This document shows, in pieces, positions 35,192-43,947 of a stretch of DNA of 64,000 nucleotides. Every line of letters begins with the position of its first letter. The first letter of the stretch is position 1. Source of the stretch: Magnetospirillum fulvum MGU-K5. GTDB lineage: Bacteria; Pseudomonadota; Alphaproteobacteria; Rhodospirillales; Magnetospirillaceae. The stretch is taken from contig NZ_AQPH01000009.1 of NCBI RefSeq assembly GCF_000442515.1, positions 1-64,000 of the forward strand. The letters run 5' to 3'. Both the position numbers and the translations under genes were made by a program. The notes under the pieces are model-generated. The model ran no database searches, was not told the origin of the DNA, and worked only from the letters and a program-made list of their open reading frames with translations.

Positions 35192-37195
35192 TCAAGGATG
35201 TGTCGTGCTCACCACCGCGTCGAATACCGTGATGTGATCCTTCACGAAGTCGGCGCGAAGATGCATGGTGTCGGCGAACTTGGGCTTCCCATCGGCAAAA
35301 AAGACCGAGCAGCGAGGGCCGGTTCCGCAGATATCGTCGAACGGGTCGAGCGTTTCCGCTCCTGTTCTGGCTGCGATTTCGCGCAAGCGGGTGGCGATTG
35401 TCTTTCTGTTGATCTTGAGTGTTTCGGTTGAAACCCCGTCCTGGCTTTCTGGGTCGATTGAGTAGCCGGTCATGGTTCGAGACACGATGCTCTGTGGGTC
35501 GAATTTTCCGTGCGTTGGTGACGGCAGGATCAGGTAGACCTTGCGACCTGGGCGCTGAAGCTCTCGAACAAAATCTTCGATATTGGCGTATTCAGCTTCG
35601 ATGGCTTCAGGGAGGTGCCCCGGGATTTCCTTGCCATCACGGGAAACCATAAGGCCAGACCCCTGATATCCCGCCCACGAGGCCCCAAGAACGATGGTTC
35701 CAATGTTGTTGTCGTTGACGGTTTTGCGGATGATATCGTGCATTTCATTGCAATGGGCAAACCAGCCCGTCTTGATAATTCCAGGAAATGGGGGGCAGCT
35801 AGCCCCGGCGACAAAGAAAACTTTTGACGACAGGCGCTTCTCGTCAAAAATCTTTTGTATTCTCGGGGCGTAGTGCAGCAACAAGCTGTCACCCGCGAAC
35901 AAGACGGATTGGGAGCCTGTGCCCATTTCCGTAATAATCATCTCGTTGTAATGGGTGACCTTCATTCCGGGCGTCGTGTTGAAGACCTTTTCGCCGAAGG
36001 CCTGATTGATCGCCTGCATGTTGAGATTCGATCCGGCGCTAGAGCCCGGTCCCTCTCCCTTGTTCAGCCAGAGGGCGAGTCCCGCTCCTCCCATGCCAAC
36101 GACAAGGCCAACCAGAACGGCTGCCGTCATGCCTTTGTGTTTTATGAGGCCATAGCGAATCGGCTTCTCGACAAAGGCGTAGGTCGCCCAGGCAAGGATC
36201 AGGCTGGCGACGACCAGAGCGACGGGCACCCAGGTCTGGGGCGCAGAGAAGATGATCCTTTGGTACGACAGTAACGGCCAGTGCCACAAATACAGTGGAT
36301 AGCTGATCAGTCCAATAAACACCAACGGGGGCAGGGATAACAATCTTCGGTTGACGAAGGTGTGGGGGCCGGCGGCGATAACCATCGCCGTGCCCAGGGT
36401 GGGCAGCAAGGCCCACCACCCCGGAAAGTGAAACCTGCCCCTGAATTTATAAGCGCAGGCGATGATGAGGATCAGGCCTAGCGCGGAGCCGATTTCGCGG
36501 ACTGGTACAGAAGAAAGCCGCGCTTTCAAGGTGTTGGAGGAATCTGAGCACCAGGTTCCGCCAAAGGCAACGGCGGCACCAACCATTAATTCCCAGAATC
36601 TAGAAATGGGAAGAAAGTAATCCCCGGAAGGGTCTCGGATTGATAAGACAATGTTTGCCACGAAGGACAAGGTGAATACGGAAATTAAAATAAATAATAA
36701 TTTAATTCGAAAATGAGCGGCAAGCACCAGGGCGGCAGGCCATAAAAGGTAAAATTGTTCTTCAACGCCAAGAGACCAGAGATGAAGAAGTGGTTTTAAT
36801 GTCGCGCTCTTCTCAAAATAACCAGATTCCAGCCAAAAAAATATGTTCGCGATGAATCCTGCCCCGCCAACGATATGCTTGCCTAGAGCTTCCCGCTCAC
36901 TTGGCAGAAGCACAACGAAGCTGTAGGTGAGCGTCGCAGCCAGAACCAGAAACAATGCGGGGAAAATTCGACGTACACGGTTGCTGTAGAACCGAATGAA
37001 AGAAAATCGATCTTGCCGGATATCTCGAATGATAATGCTTGAAATCAAATAGCCAGATATAACGAAAAACACATCGACACCAATGAAGCCACCTCTGACG
37101 TGGCCGTCAAAGGCGTGGTGGATGACAACGCTTAATACGGCTATCGCTCGGAGTCCGTCGATATCTCTGCGATAGTATTCATTGATTGTTTTCAA
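35192..37195 (-). CDS. OafA/YrhL-type O-acyltransferase with SGNH domain
   Basis: A 667-residue membrane protein. The N-terminal acyltransferase-3 domain (about 1-370, some ten helices) has 'RDIDGLRAIAVLSVVIHHAF', 'GGFIGVDVFFVISGYLI' and 'FYSNRVRRIFPAL'. The C-terminal periplasmic SGNH domain has 'FAGDSLLLHY' (nucleophile), 'ILGASWAGY' and 'FADTMHLRADF' (Asp-x-x-His). Such enzymes acetylate O-antigen, peptidoglycan or exopolysaccharide. The coding start is markedly richer in A/T than the flanking chromosome, suggesting acquisition by transfer. Sits next to tRNA-Leu in the opposite orientation. Confidence 0.92.
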   Translation of the reverse strand: MKTINEYYRRDIDGLRAIAVLSVVIHHAFDGHVRGGFIGVDVFFVISGYLISSIIIRDIRQDRFSFIRFYSNRVRRIFPALFLVLAATLTYSFVVLLPSEREALGKHIVGGAGFIANIFFWLESGYFEKSATLKPLLHLWSLGVEEQFYLLWPAALVLAAHFRIKLLFILISVFTLSFVANIVLSIRDPSGDYFLPISRFWELMVGAAVAFGGTWCSDSSNTLKARLSSVPVREIGSALGLILIIACAYKFRGRFHFPGWWALLPTLGTAMVIAAGPHTFVNRRLLSLPPLVFIGLISYPLYLWHWPLLSYQRIIFSAPQTWVPVALVVASLILAWATYAFVEKPIRYGLIKHKGMTAAVLVGLVVGMGGAGLALWLNKGEGPGSSAGSNLNMQAINQAFGEKVFNTTPGMKVTHYNEMIITEMGTGSQSVLFAGDSLLLHYAPRIQKIFDEKRLSSKVFFVAGASCPPFPGIIKTGWFAHCNEMHDIIRKTVNDNNIGTIVLGASWAGYQGSGLMVSRDGKEIPGHLPEAIEAEYANIEDFVRELQRPGRKVYLILPSPTHGKFDPQSIVSRTMTGYSIDPESQDGVSTETLKINRKTIATRLREIAARTGAETLDPFDDICGTGPRCSVFFADGKPKFADTMHLRADFVKDHITVFDAVVSTTHP

Positions 37196-37426
37196 GCGAA
37201 GATCTGGCCCTTCATGGCTTTATTGCTGCCGTGACGGGGGAAAATATACCGTTTTTTGAATGGTTGAAAGCCGGTTTTGCTCTTCCGGGGGCACAGGGAG
37301 ACTGGTGAGAGTTTGGTGGATATGTGGCAAAGCCTCCTCCCTCCCCCAAAAAAGCCGAGGGTGAAACAGGCTTCGTCCCCGCCGATGTGCCCCCTCTCCA
37401 GAGAAGTCTCCGAAGAGGGGGGACGG

Positions 37427-37789
37427 TTATTGAAAGACGATGGCCGTTGCCGTCAGGTGGTTGCTACTGGTTTCGAGATAGCCGCCTTTTGTTTCGACGA
37501 TCTCGATGATCGCATCGGCTCCGGCAAGACATGCCTGTTTCTTGAGATCAGGGAGCAAATCGTCAAAGGACGGCTGTAGGAAGTAGGTCGCTTCCCGATG
37601 GACATCGAGCCGGGCCACCTTGATGAACGGGCGGGACGGCGGGGCAGTCCGGAACACCTCAACGGAGCAGTTTGGCGCACGGGACTGACGAGGCAAGTCT
37701 CCCATCGGCTGCATTCGAGATTGCGATGAGGCGCATCCTGCGAGCAGCGATGCGCCAATGATGACAAGCGCCGAGAGCCGAACGCTCAT
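37427..37789 (-). CDS. Putative lipoprotein
   Basis: A 120-residue protein with a lipoprotein signal, lipobox 'LLAGC' (cysteine about residue 19). The mature part has two further cysteines ('PNCSVEVF', 'KKQACLAGADAI') and a fold reminiscent of small heme-independent YbjQ/DUF4156-like lipoproteins ('ADAIIEIVETKGGY'), though the match is weak. Its ATG overlaps the stop of the neighbouring lipoprotein gene (TAATG), so both are made from one transcript. A CCCCCTCT/AGAGGGGG hairpin lies just beyond its stop (37388-37424). Confidence 0.75.
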   Translation of the reverse strand: MSVRLSALVIIGASLLAGCASSQSRMQPMGDLPRQSRAPNCSVEVFRTAPPSRPFIKVARLDVHREATYFLQPSFDDLLPDLKKQACLAGADAIIEIVETKGGYLETSSNHLTATAIVFQ

Positions 37790-38172
37790 TACTGCCTCGA
37801 AAGGCTGGAGCGCATCGCGTCGATGACCTCGTCATCCCAGTTCTTCTGACCGACGATTCCGACCAGAGACTTTTCGGTTTCGACCTTGGCGGTCGTCTTG
37901 CTCGCGCTTACCGGCAGGATCCACACCCCGACCGTCTCGCCGCCGGACCCAACAAACAGCCCGACTTTGCGCGGCCGGAATCCTTCGACATAGGTGGGAT
38001 CGGATTTCTGGATATCGAACCCCGTCACGCTGAGGGCATTGACCGCAGCCTTCTGAACAGCGGCAGCGGGATAGTCGAACGAGACATTGGTGGCCGAACT
38101 TCCACCAGAGGGGGCCGAGGCGCAGCCCGCGAGTGACAGCATCCCAAAGGCCAGAATGACACTGTATTTCAT
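37789..38172 (-). CDS. Putative lipoprotein
   Basis: A 127-residue protein with lipobox 'SLAGC' (cysteine about residue 17), then a Ser/Gly linker and a domain with 'VSFDYPAAAVQKAAVNALSVTGFDIQKSDPTYVEG', recalling small periplasmic domains of unknown function in which paired strands and a helix bind the envelope. No enzyme motif. First gene of a two-gene operon with the preceding lipoprotein entry; both probably reach the outer membrane. Confidence 0.75.
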   Translation of the reverse strand: MKYSVILAFGMLSLAGCASAPSGGSSATNVSFDYPAAAVQKAAVNALSVTGFDIQKSDPTYVEGFRPRKVGLFVGSGGETVGVWILPVSASKTTAKVETEKSLVGIVGQKNWDDEVIDAMRSSLSRQ

Positions 38173-38574
38173 CGTTGGGTCCCTAATGTCCGAAGTTTAG
38201 GGTTTCCCTTATAGCGTGCCATTGTGTGGTGGGCAACATTACCAATGGCAATAGGTTAAACACAGGATAATTCCTAAAAATAGATGCAATTTGTGATTAA
38301 TCTGCCCGATCGGGAGGCTTGGCGCGGCTTCCATCGGCGGTGATCTTCTTTTCTGACAACTCATCCCAGATCATTGTCAGCTGGTCGTTTGACCATGTCG
38401 TGCTTGGGTTTTCTTTGGCGGTAGGGGGGCGTCACGCGAGGAAAGGGCGGCCGCGATGGCGACTCTCCATCCCCAAATTGTCATCCGTTGATGCGCGGTC
38501 GCGCCGTTCTGGTTGGCGTCTCGATGTTCCATGCGCGAGGGATCTCGAAATACAGGTCCGACGACAAACCTGGT
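38173..38574. other. 402-base gap with a possible broken small ORF
   Basis: The left 140 bases are AT-rich and should hold the lipoprotein promoter. On the minus strand between about 38300 and 38430 an open stretch reads 'TTWSNDQLTMIWDELSEKK' and ends at a TAA, preceded by 'RPPTAKENPS' and an in-frame TGA, with no good start. It may be the remnant of a small gene. The rest shows nothing recognisable. Confidence 0.3.
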
Positions 38575-39825
38575 TCAAGTGAATGCGAACAGATCTGCGT
38601 CGGGGTCCCTGCGACCGCGAACCGTCGCCCCTACAATCTGGCTTGCGAGCGCGGAGAACGTGATTCCGTTGCCGCCCAATCCCATTACCGCATGGCAATT
38701 GGGCATGTCCGGAATGGCACCAATCAAAGGCATGCTCGTTGTACTATGCCCAAACGCTCCGGCCCATGCATAGTCGATCTCGAAATGGATATTTGGCAAC
38801 AATACCTTTAATTTTCGGGTTAACGTGCGACCTTTTTCTTTCAGAATGATCGGATCGCTTTGGCGATCCGCTGATGCTTCGTCCTCACCGCCCATGATGA
38901 TCCGCCCGTCCGTCGTGGTCCGAACATAAAGGTACGGATCGGAGGCTTCCCAAAGGAGGTGCTTGGAGAGCCACTCCGGCATATCGCCGATCGGTTTGCT
39001 GGCCAGCGCCCAGGTCGAGATGATCTTGGCTCGATTGGTCGGCACCCCCTTCGGAAAAGCGTAACCGCAGCAAAAAACGATATGCCGCGCGCGCACCTCG
39101 AAGCCTGATCCGTTGACAAGGGTCACATGGTCTCCGCCCTGCATAATTCCTGTGACTTCCTCTGGTGCGAACAGGTGCGCTCCTCGTTTGATGGCGCGAC
39201 GCAGCAACCCCGCCGCCAGTTGAGCCGGGTCGGCGCTCGCCGATCCCTGAGACAGGATGGCGCCGGAACGCTCGATCGCAAAACGCTCCCGCAATTCGTC
39301 TTTCCGCAGAAAAACGCTGTCCAGGCCGATATTCGTCCGCAATTTAGCTTCTGACTTGAGTGCGCGAGCGCCATAAGCATCACCTGCCAGGTACAGTGAG
39401 GCTTTCGGCGTGAGCCGACACGCGATTCGTTCAAGCCGAACGATGTCGATCAGGTCATTCACCACCCGTCGCGAGCGTTGATAGACGCGCGAGGCATCCG
39501 CGAGACCGATCTGTTCCGCAAGGGCCAAGGCGGGCGAATCCAATTCCCATTGCAACATCGCGGTCGACGCGATCGTGCTGCCCAGCAGCGGCGCGTTGCA
39601 CTCCAATACCGCGACGTGAAAATCATGCGACAAATCGTAGGCCATGAAGGCACCGCTGATCCCCGCACCGATCACCACCACATCAACGTCAAGCGGTTGA
39701 GACAGCCGCTTTGATGGCAAGCTCAGACCGGGGCTGTCCGCCCATAGAGATCGGCCGGTGCGGAGGTGCGGGTGGGCGGTGGCTCCCCGCATCTTACGGG
39801 GCTGGTCGTGCGTCTCCTCCGACAC
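38575..39825 (-). CDS. FAD-dependent amine/amino-acid oxidase-like protein (DAO fold)
   Basis: A 416-residue flavoprotein. FAD-binding 'VDVVVIGAGISGAFMAYDL' at about 47-65, and C-terminal 'VMGLGGNGITFSALASQIV' completing the fold. The frame begins at GTG 39825, with AGGA upstream; ATG 39792 is an alternative. Members oxidise amines or N-methyl amino acids and release hydrogen peroxide. It starts only 16 bases after the catalase stop on the same strand, so oxidase and catalase are probably co-transcribed, which would remove the peroxide made. The substrate is unknown. Confidence 0.87.
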   Translation of the reverse strand: MSEETHDQPRKMRGATAHPHLRTGRSLWADSPGLSLPSKRLSQPLDVDVVVIGAGISGAFMAYDLSHDFHVAVLECNAPLLGSTIASTAMLQWELDSPALALAEQIGLADASRVYQRSRRVVNDLIDIVRLERIACRLTPKASLYLAGDAYGARALKSEAKLRTNIGLDSVFLRKDELRERFAIERSGAILSQGSASADPAQLAAGLLRRAIKRGAHLFAPEEVTGIMQGGDHVTLVNGSGFEVRARHIVFCCGYAFPKGVPTNRAKIISTWALASKPIGDMPEWLSKHLLWEASDPYLYVRTTTDGRIIMGGEDEASADRQSDPIILKEKGRTLTRKLKVLLPNIHFEIDYAWAGAFGHSTTSMPLIGAIPDMPNCHAVMGLGGNGITFSALASQIVGATVRGRRDPDADLFAFT

Positions 39826-39841
39826 GGCGACAGTCCTATCC

Positions 39842-41962
39842 CTAGCCCATTGTTCGCACTGTGGGTTCCCGCTGCCATACGCGACCGTGCGAGGCGGCTT
39901 TCGTGAAGCTCGTCATCTTGGAGTGCGACAAATCGATCATGCCGGGATCGTCGGCAAGATGGGGGCCGGTGAGGCCAGCCTTGGCGAACAGGGGAGCGGT
40001 GCCGGAACTGAAGGCGATCACTTTCAGGTGAGCATAGCCGTCCCGCAGCCAGTTTGCCGGCGCGACCTCTTCCGCCAAGTGGGCCCCGCCTTGCGCGGAG
40101 AGGAGGAGGATCAGCGCGTCGAACAAAATGGAAGATCCGCCATCGATGCGATGATCCGCGGCCAAGACGTGACCGTCGCTTAACGTCACGCCGCCGATTT
40201 TCGACGCGATGAATTCAACCTTGGCCCCAGCCTTTTTACAGGCGGCCTTTAGTTCGAGGACGAGCGTGGCATCGGCACCGTCACTGATCATACACCCGAC
40301 CTTGCGACCGTGCAGGGTCGGGGTGGCCTTGGCGAGCATGCTGAGCATCGGCGACGGCGCGGTGCTCTTTGCCTCAACCGGGGCAACGGCTGGCGTGATC
40401 TGTCCGTTCATGCCGAGCCCGCTCGCAACCCGCCCGGCCATGACGCTGTCGATATGGACGAGGCGAGATAGCACGGCGTCCCGGACTCGGGGCAGGATGC
40501 ACTTGCTCAGTTCGAACACCAGAGCCGCCACAATGTGGTTCTGTTCCGGTTCGGTCTGGCTTTCAAAGAACATCCGCGCCTGCGTGTAATGATCGGCGAA
40601 GCTCTCCGGACGTACTCGCAACTGGTCGCCGACCTCCGGGTTGGGAAAGGTGCGGTAGCCCTGGCCGGACGTCTCGTGTGGTGCCGCCGGGTCAAGGCTC
40701 GACGGCTCATAGTTCACCTGGCCTTTTGGCGCGGACATCTGCATGTGTCCGTCGCGTTGCAGATTTTGGAACGGGCATTTCGGCTGATTGATCGGGATCT
40801 GATGCGAATTGGGACCGCCCAACCGCTTGAGCTGCGTATCCTGATACGAGAAGAGACGTCCCTGGAGCAGGGGGTCGTTCGTGAAGTCTATTCCCGGTAC
40901 GACGTTGGCTGCGCAAAAGGCGACCTGTTCCGTTTCCGAGAAGAAGTTATCGGGATTGCGATCGAGGACCATGCGGCCCACCCGCCGAAGCGGAACCAAC
41001 TCTTCCGGCACAAGTTTGGTGGGGTCAAGGACGTCGAAGTCAAAGCCATCGGCTTCAGCCTGAGTGAAGGCTTGGACCGAAAGCTCCCATTCGGGAAAAT
41101 CGCCCCCCTCTATGGCTTCCCAAAGGTCGCGGCGGTGGAAGTCCGGGTCGGCACCGTTGATTTTTACGGCCTCGTCCCAGACGACCGAAGCCATCCCGTG
41201 CTGCGGACGCCAATGCCATTTGACGAATGTGCTTCGGCCCTCGGCGTCAACCAGCCTGAACGTGTGGATTCCGAACCCTTCCATCATCCGTAAACTGCGC
41301 GGGATCGCCCGGTCCGACATGATCCACATGATCATGTGCATGCTCTCGGGCGTCAGCGAGATGTAGTCCCAGAATGTGTCGTGGGCGGTGGCGGCCTGTG
41401 GAAACTCACGGTCGGGGTCTTGTTTGGCCGCATGGATCAGATCGGGAAACTTGATGGCGTCCTGAATGAAGAACACCGGCATATTGTTGCCGACGAGGTC
41501 GAAGTTTCCCTCGTGAGTATAGAACTTGACGGCGAAACCGCGGACGTCGCGCGCGAGGTCGGCCGAGCCTTTACTGCCAGCAACCGTCGAAAAACGCGCA
41601 AACAGCGGAATCCTGTCACCGGCGCGCTGAAGAAAATCCGCGCTCGTCAAATCGGATAAAGAGTCCAGGCACTCGAAATAGCCATGGGCGCCAGAGCCGC
41701 GGGCGTGAACGACGCGCTCTGGGATGCGTTCGTGATCGAAATGGGTGATTTTCTCGCGCAGAATAAAGTCCTGCAACAGAACCGGCCCCCGCGCGTCGAC
41801 TTTTAGGGAATTCTGATTGTCGCTGATCGGAACACCCTGGTTCGTCGTCAACTGAGTATACGGATCCGTGCCCTGCTGGTGAATTTCTCCACCTTTGCCA
41901 ATCGTTGACGGACACGGGGCGTGGGGCGCATTCGATGGTGTGGTCAGAGGGGGGACGGCCAT
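39842..41962 (-). CDS. katE: Large-subunit catalase (HPII type)
   Basis: A 706-residue monofunctional heme catalase. Active-site His in '[15 protein letters not shown]', Asn in '[15 protein letters not shown]', and heme-ligand Tyr in '[15 protein letters not shown]'. The C-terminal 150 residues form the flavodoxin/class I amidotransferase-like domain of large catalases. ATG 41962 has AGGA seven bases upstream. Heads an operon with the FAD oxidase. Placement beside CsbD, a Ser-rich small protein and hemerythrin suggests stationary-phase or general-stress expression, though no consensus EcfG promoter was seen. Confidence 0.95.
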   Translation of the reverse strand: MAVPPLTTPSNAPHAPCPSTIGKGGEIHQQGTDPYTQLTTNQGVPISDNQNSLKVDARGPVLLQDFILREKITHFDHERIPERVVHARGSGAHGYFECLDSLSDLTSADFLQRAGDRIPLFARFSTVAGSKGSADLARDVRGFAVKFYTHEGNFDLVGNNMPVFFIQDAIKFPDLIHAAKQDPDREFPQAATAHDTFWDYISLTPESMHMIMWIMSDRAIPRSLRMMEGFGIHTFRLVDAEGRSTFVKWHWRPQHGMASVVWDEAVKINGADPDFHRRDLWEAIEGGDFPEWELSVQAFTQAEADGFDFDVLDPTKLVPEELVPLRRVGRMVLDRNPDNFFSETEQVAFCAANVVPGIDFTNDPLLQGRLFSYQDTQLKRLGGPNSHQIPINQPKCPFQNLQRDGHMQMSAPKGQVNYEPSSLDPAAPHETSGQGYRTFPNPEVGDQLRVRPESFADHYTQARMFFESQTEPEQNHIVAALVFELSKCILPRVRDAVLSRLVHIDSVMAGRVASGLGMNGQITPAVAPVEAKSTAPSPMLSMLAKATPTLHGRKVGCMISDGADATLVLELKAACKKAGAKVEFIASKIGGVTLSDGHVLAADHRIDGGSSILFDALILLLSAQGGAHLAEEVAPANWLRDGYAHLKVIAFSSGTAPLFAKAGLTGPHLADDPGMIDLSHSKMTSFTKAASHGRVWQREPTVRTMG

Positions 41963-42151
41963 CAGAGATCCTTTCCCGTTTGGACTCAAACTCCAATCGC
42001 TTCGACTGGGGTGTGCCGTGTCGCTTACCGTGTCACGCCGATAGACTCCGGTTCGACGTTGCCCAGGGTCTCCGCGGCACCGCTATTGCGTCGGAAATGT
42101 CAGCGGCCGCCGGTTGGAAACCGGCGGCCGGAGTCCCGGGCAGGACACGGC

Positions 42152-42331
42152 CTACTTGCTTGCCTTGTGGGCAGCATCCTTGGCCTTGCCAACAGCTTCC
42201 TTGGCAGACCCTGCGAGCTTGTCGGCAGCCCCTTCGGCTTGGAGCTTGTCGCTCCCGACAATTTTCCCGAGGCCCTGTTTGACCGCGCCGACACCCTTTT
42301 GGGCCGCGCCTTCGATGCCTTCTTTGCTCAT
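42152..42331 (-). CDS. CsbD-family stress protein
   Basis: A 59-residue protein, MSKEGIEGAAQKGVGAVKQG..., Lys/Ala/Gly-rich with the repeating 'K-x-x-G-x-x-K' pattern and 'AEGAADKLAGSAKEAVGKAKDA' typical of CsbD. Strong AGGAG ribosome binding site 8 bases before the ATG. CsbD proteins are induced by general stress in many bacteria; their molecular role is unknown. Lies divergently beyond the katE start region, in the same direction as katE. Confidence 0.85.
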   Translation of the reverse strand: MSKEGIEGAAQKGVGAVKQGLGKIVGSDKLQAEGAADKLAGSAKEAVGKAKDAAHKASK

Positions 42332-42391
42332 GGCTCTTCTCCTAAAGTCTCGTCGAGGTGATATCGCCGTCCAGCCGAAGCGATCTGCCGC

Positions 42392-42688
42392 TTACTTGGC
42401 GTTGGACTTGCTGCTGGATTCAGACGGCTTACTCTTTGATTCGCCGGACTTGCTCTGAGATTCGCTGGACTTTCCCTGAGACTCGCCGGACTTGCCCTTG
42501 GCGGCACTCGACTTTTCATGCGCGTCGCTCGAAAGCTTGTGCGCTGCCGTTGAGTGCTCGTGTGCTTCCTCGGCATGTTTAGCGGTTGCGGCCGAATCGC
42601 CCTTTTCATGTTGATCGGCGGCGGACCGGTGGGACTTTGCCGCCTGGTCGTGATGATCTGCGGCTTTCTTATGAGTCGAAGCAGGCAT
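42392..42688 (-). CDS. Small His/Ser/Lys-rich stress-like protein
   Basis: A 98-residue hydrophilic protein. The first half has repeated 'H-x-x-A-A' spacing ('KKAADHHDQAAKSHRSAADQHEKG', 'HAEEAHEHSTAAHK'), the second half a tandem 'GESQ-KSSESQSKSGESKSK' repeat. No Cys, Trp or aromatic core; likely disordered or a coiled amphipathic helix in part. AAGGA sits nine bases before the ATG. The histidine pattern could bind metal. Co-located with CsbD, so a stress role is inferred. Confidence 0.7.
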   Translation of the reverse strand: MPASTHKKAADHHDQAAKSHRSAADQHEKGDSAATAKHAEEAHEHSTAAHKLSSDAHEKSSAAKGKSGESQGKSSESQSKSGESKSKPSESSSKSNAK

Positions 42689-43305
42689 GTTTATTTCCTT
42701 AATTGAGCGGCATTGCTGCGCGGTTCCAAGAATCCACTCGCGAGGACCTTGGGTCGGGGGGGATCGTGATCGAGGAGTGCTGTGTTAAAGCAGCGCTTGA
42801 TCCGCAACATCTGTCCTCTGATCGTTGACCTTCACCCTTTGTCGCGGACGAAACGAGCCCCGGAATCTACCCATTTATTTCATATGAATAAATTTATGAG
42901 GTGTACGATGTCGAAATTACATTAATTTTTGTGATGTTATTCGCGCATAATTAAATTATATGGGTATGTTCCGACATTTGTATTTTATTTTGATTTGTGT
43001 GATGATTTTTAACATCAGGTCGATGTGTAAGTTGTTTTATAATTTTGAGTTTATTTTTATTGAAAATAATCTGTATTTTTAGTTTTGTAACTTATAATTA
43101 TTTAACTCATCGCTTTGGCTTAATAAGGCAGATGAAATCACCGATCACTAAGGTCATGAGCGGATCATTTTTGATCTGAATGGCTTGGTGTTACCTGTCG
43201 ATAAAGTCCTGAGTGGGCTTTTTCGTTCGGTCCAAACTGGTTTTTTCTTTAGCGCAACGATCGAACCAATTTGGCGTCGTCCTTCTAATCATCAGGAGTT
43301 TTGAC
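42689..43305. other. 617-base gap with a very AT-rich core
   Basis: From about 42880 to 43140 the sequence is dominated by A and T, unlike anything else in the window, with short inverted repeats (ATAATT-A-AATTAT near 42949; TGATG/CATCA near 43001-43018) and several TATAAT-like hexamers. No coding frame of note. It lies between a minus-strand and a plus-strand stress gene, so it probably holds both promoters and may bind H-NS-like or other nucleoid proteins. Confidence 0.6.
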
Positions 43306-43836
43306 ATGTCCATGTCATCCCTAAAAGATGCGGTCTCCTTGCTCAAGGCCGATCACCGCAAGGTCGAGGCACTCTTTGAACAGTTCGAATCATCCAAGGA
43401 CAACAGCAAGAAAAAAGGCTTGGCTTTGCAGATATGTATGGAGCTGACGCTCCACACTAAAATTGAAGAAGATGTTTTTTATCCGGCCTGTGAAGGTTCC
43501 GTTGAGGAGGATTTGCTCAAGGAAGCATATGTCGAGCATGATGCCGCCAAGGTGCTGATCGCCGAGATCGAGGCGGGAAATCCGTCCGACAGCTTTTATG
43601 ACGCGAAGGTCAAGGTGCTTTCGGAAGAGATCGCCCACCACGTCAAGGAAGAGGAGCAGCGCGTCGACGGAATGTTCGCTCAGGCTCGCAAGGCCGGACT
43701 CGATATGGATATGCTCGGCGACAAGATGGCTGCCGAAAAAATCCGTTTGATGGCGATGTATAAAGCTGGCGGTATGCAGGCGCCGATGACCCCCACGCTG
43801 ACGGCCTCGGCGATTGGCCGCTCTGCCCATGAATGA
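43306..43836 (+). CDS. HHE-domain hemerythrin-like protein
   Basis: A 176-residue four-helix protein. Likely diiron ligands are in 'LLKADHRKVEALFEQFE', 'MELTLHTKIEEDVFYP', 'YVEHDAAKVLIAEIE' and 'AHHVKEEEQRVDGMF', the normal HHE cation-binding pattern. ATG 43306 is preceded by AGGAG at a spacing of eight. Such proteins bind oxygen, NO or peroxide, or act in iron handling. First plus-strand gene after the AT-rich gap; a terminator follows. Confidence 0.9.
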   Translation: MSMSSLKDAVSLLKADHRKVEALFEQFESSKDNSKKKGLALQICMELTLHTKIEEDVFYPACEGSVEEDLLKEAYVEHDAAKVLIAEIEAGNPSDSFYDAKVKVLSEEIAHHVKEEEQRVDGMFAQARKAGLDMDMLGDKMAAEKIRLMAMYKAGGMQAPMTPTLTASAIGRSAHE

Positions 43837-43915
43837 TCCCGGCAACAGGCGCAGATCCGCCCGCTTCTGCCGAGGGGCAATATAACCGGTGAATTCATTG
43901 ACCGGTGGGGAATGG

Positions 43916-43944
43916 GGGCGGCCGTGATGGCCGCCCTTTCGTTT
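43916..43944 (+). terminator. Terminator after the hemerythrin gene
   Basis: A perfect 8-bp stem GGGCGGCC/GGCCGCCC with loop GTGAT, followed by TTTCGTTT. It ends just before the stop of the convergent Usp gene. Confidence 0.75.
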
Positions 43945-43947
43945 CGG

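Noticed and set aside
41963-43305. EcfG-type general stress promoters (GGAAC-N16-18-GTT) before katE, CsbD, small protein and hemerythrin
   Set aside because: GGAAC occurs on the minus strand at 42723-42727 but without a matching -10 at proper distance, and too close to the ribosome binding site.
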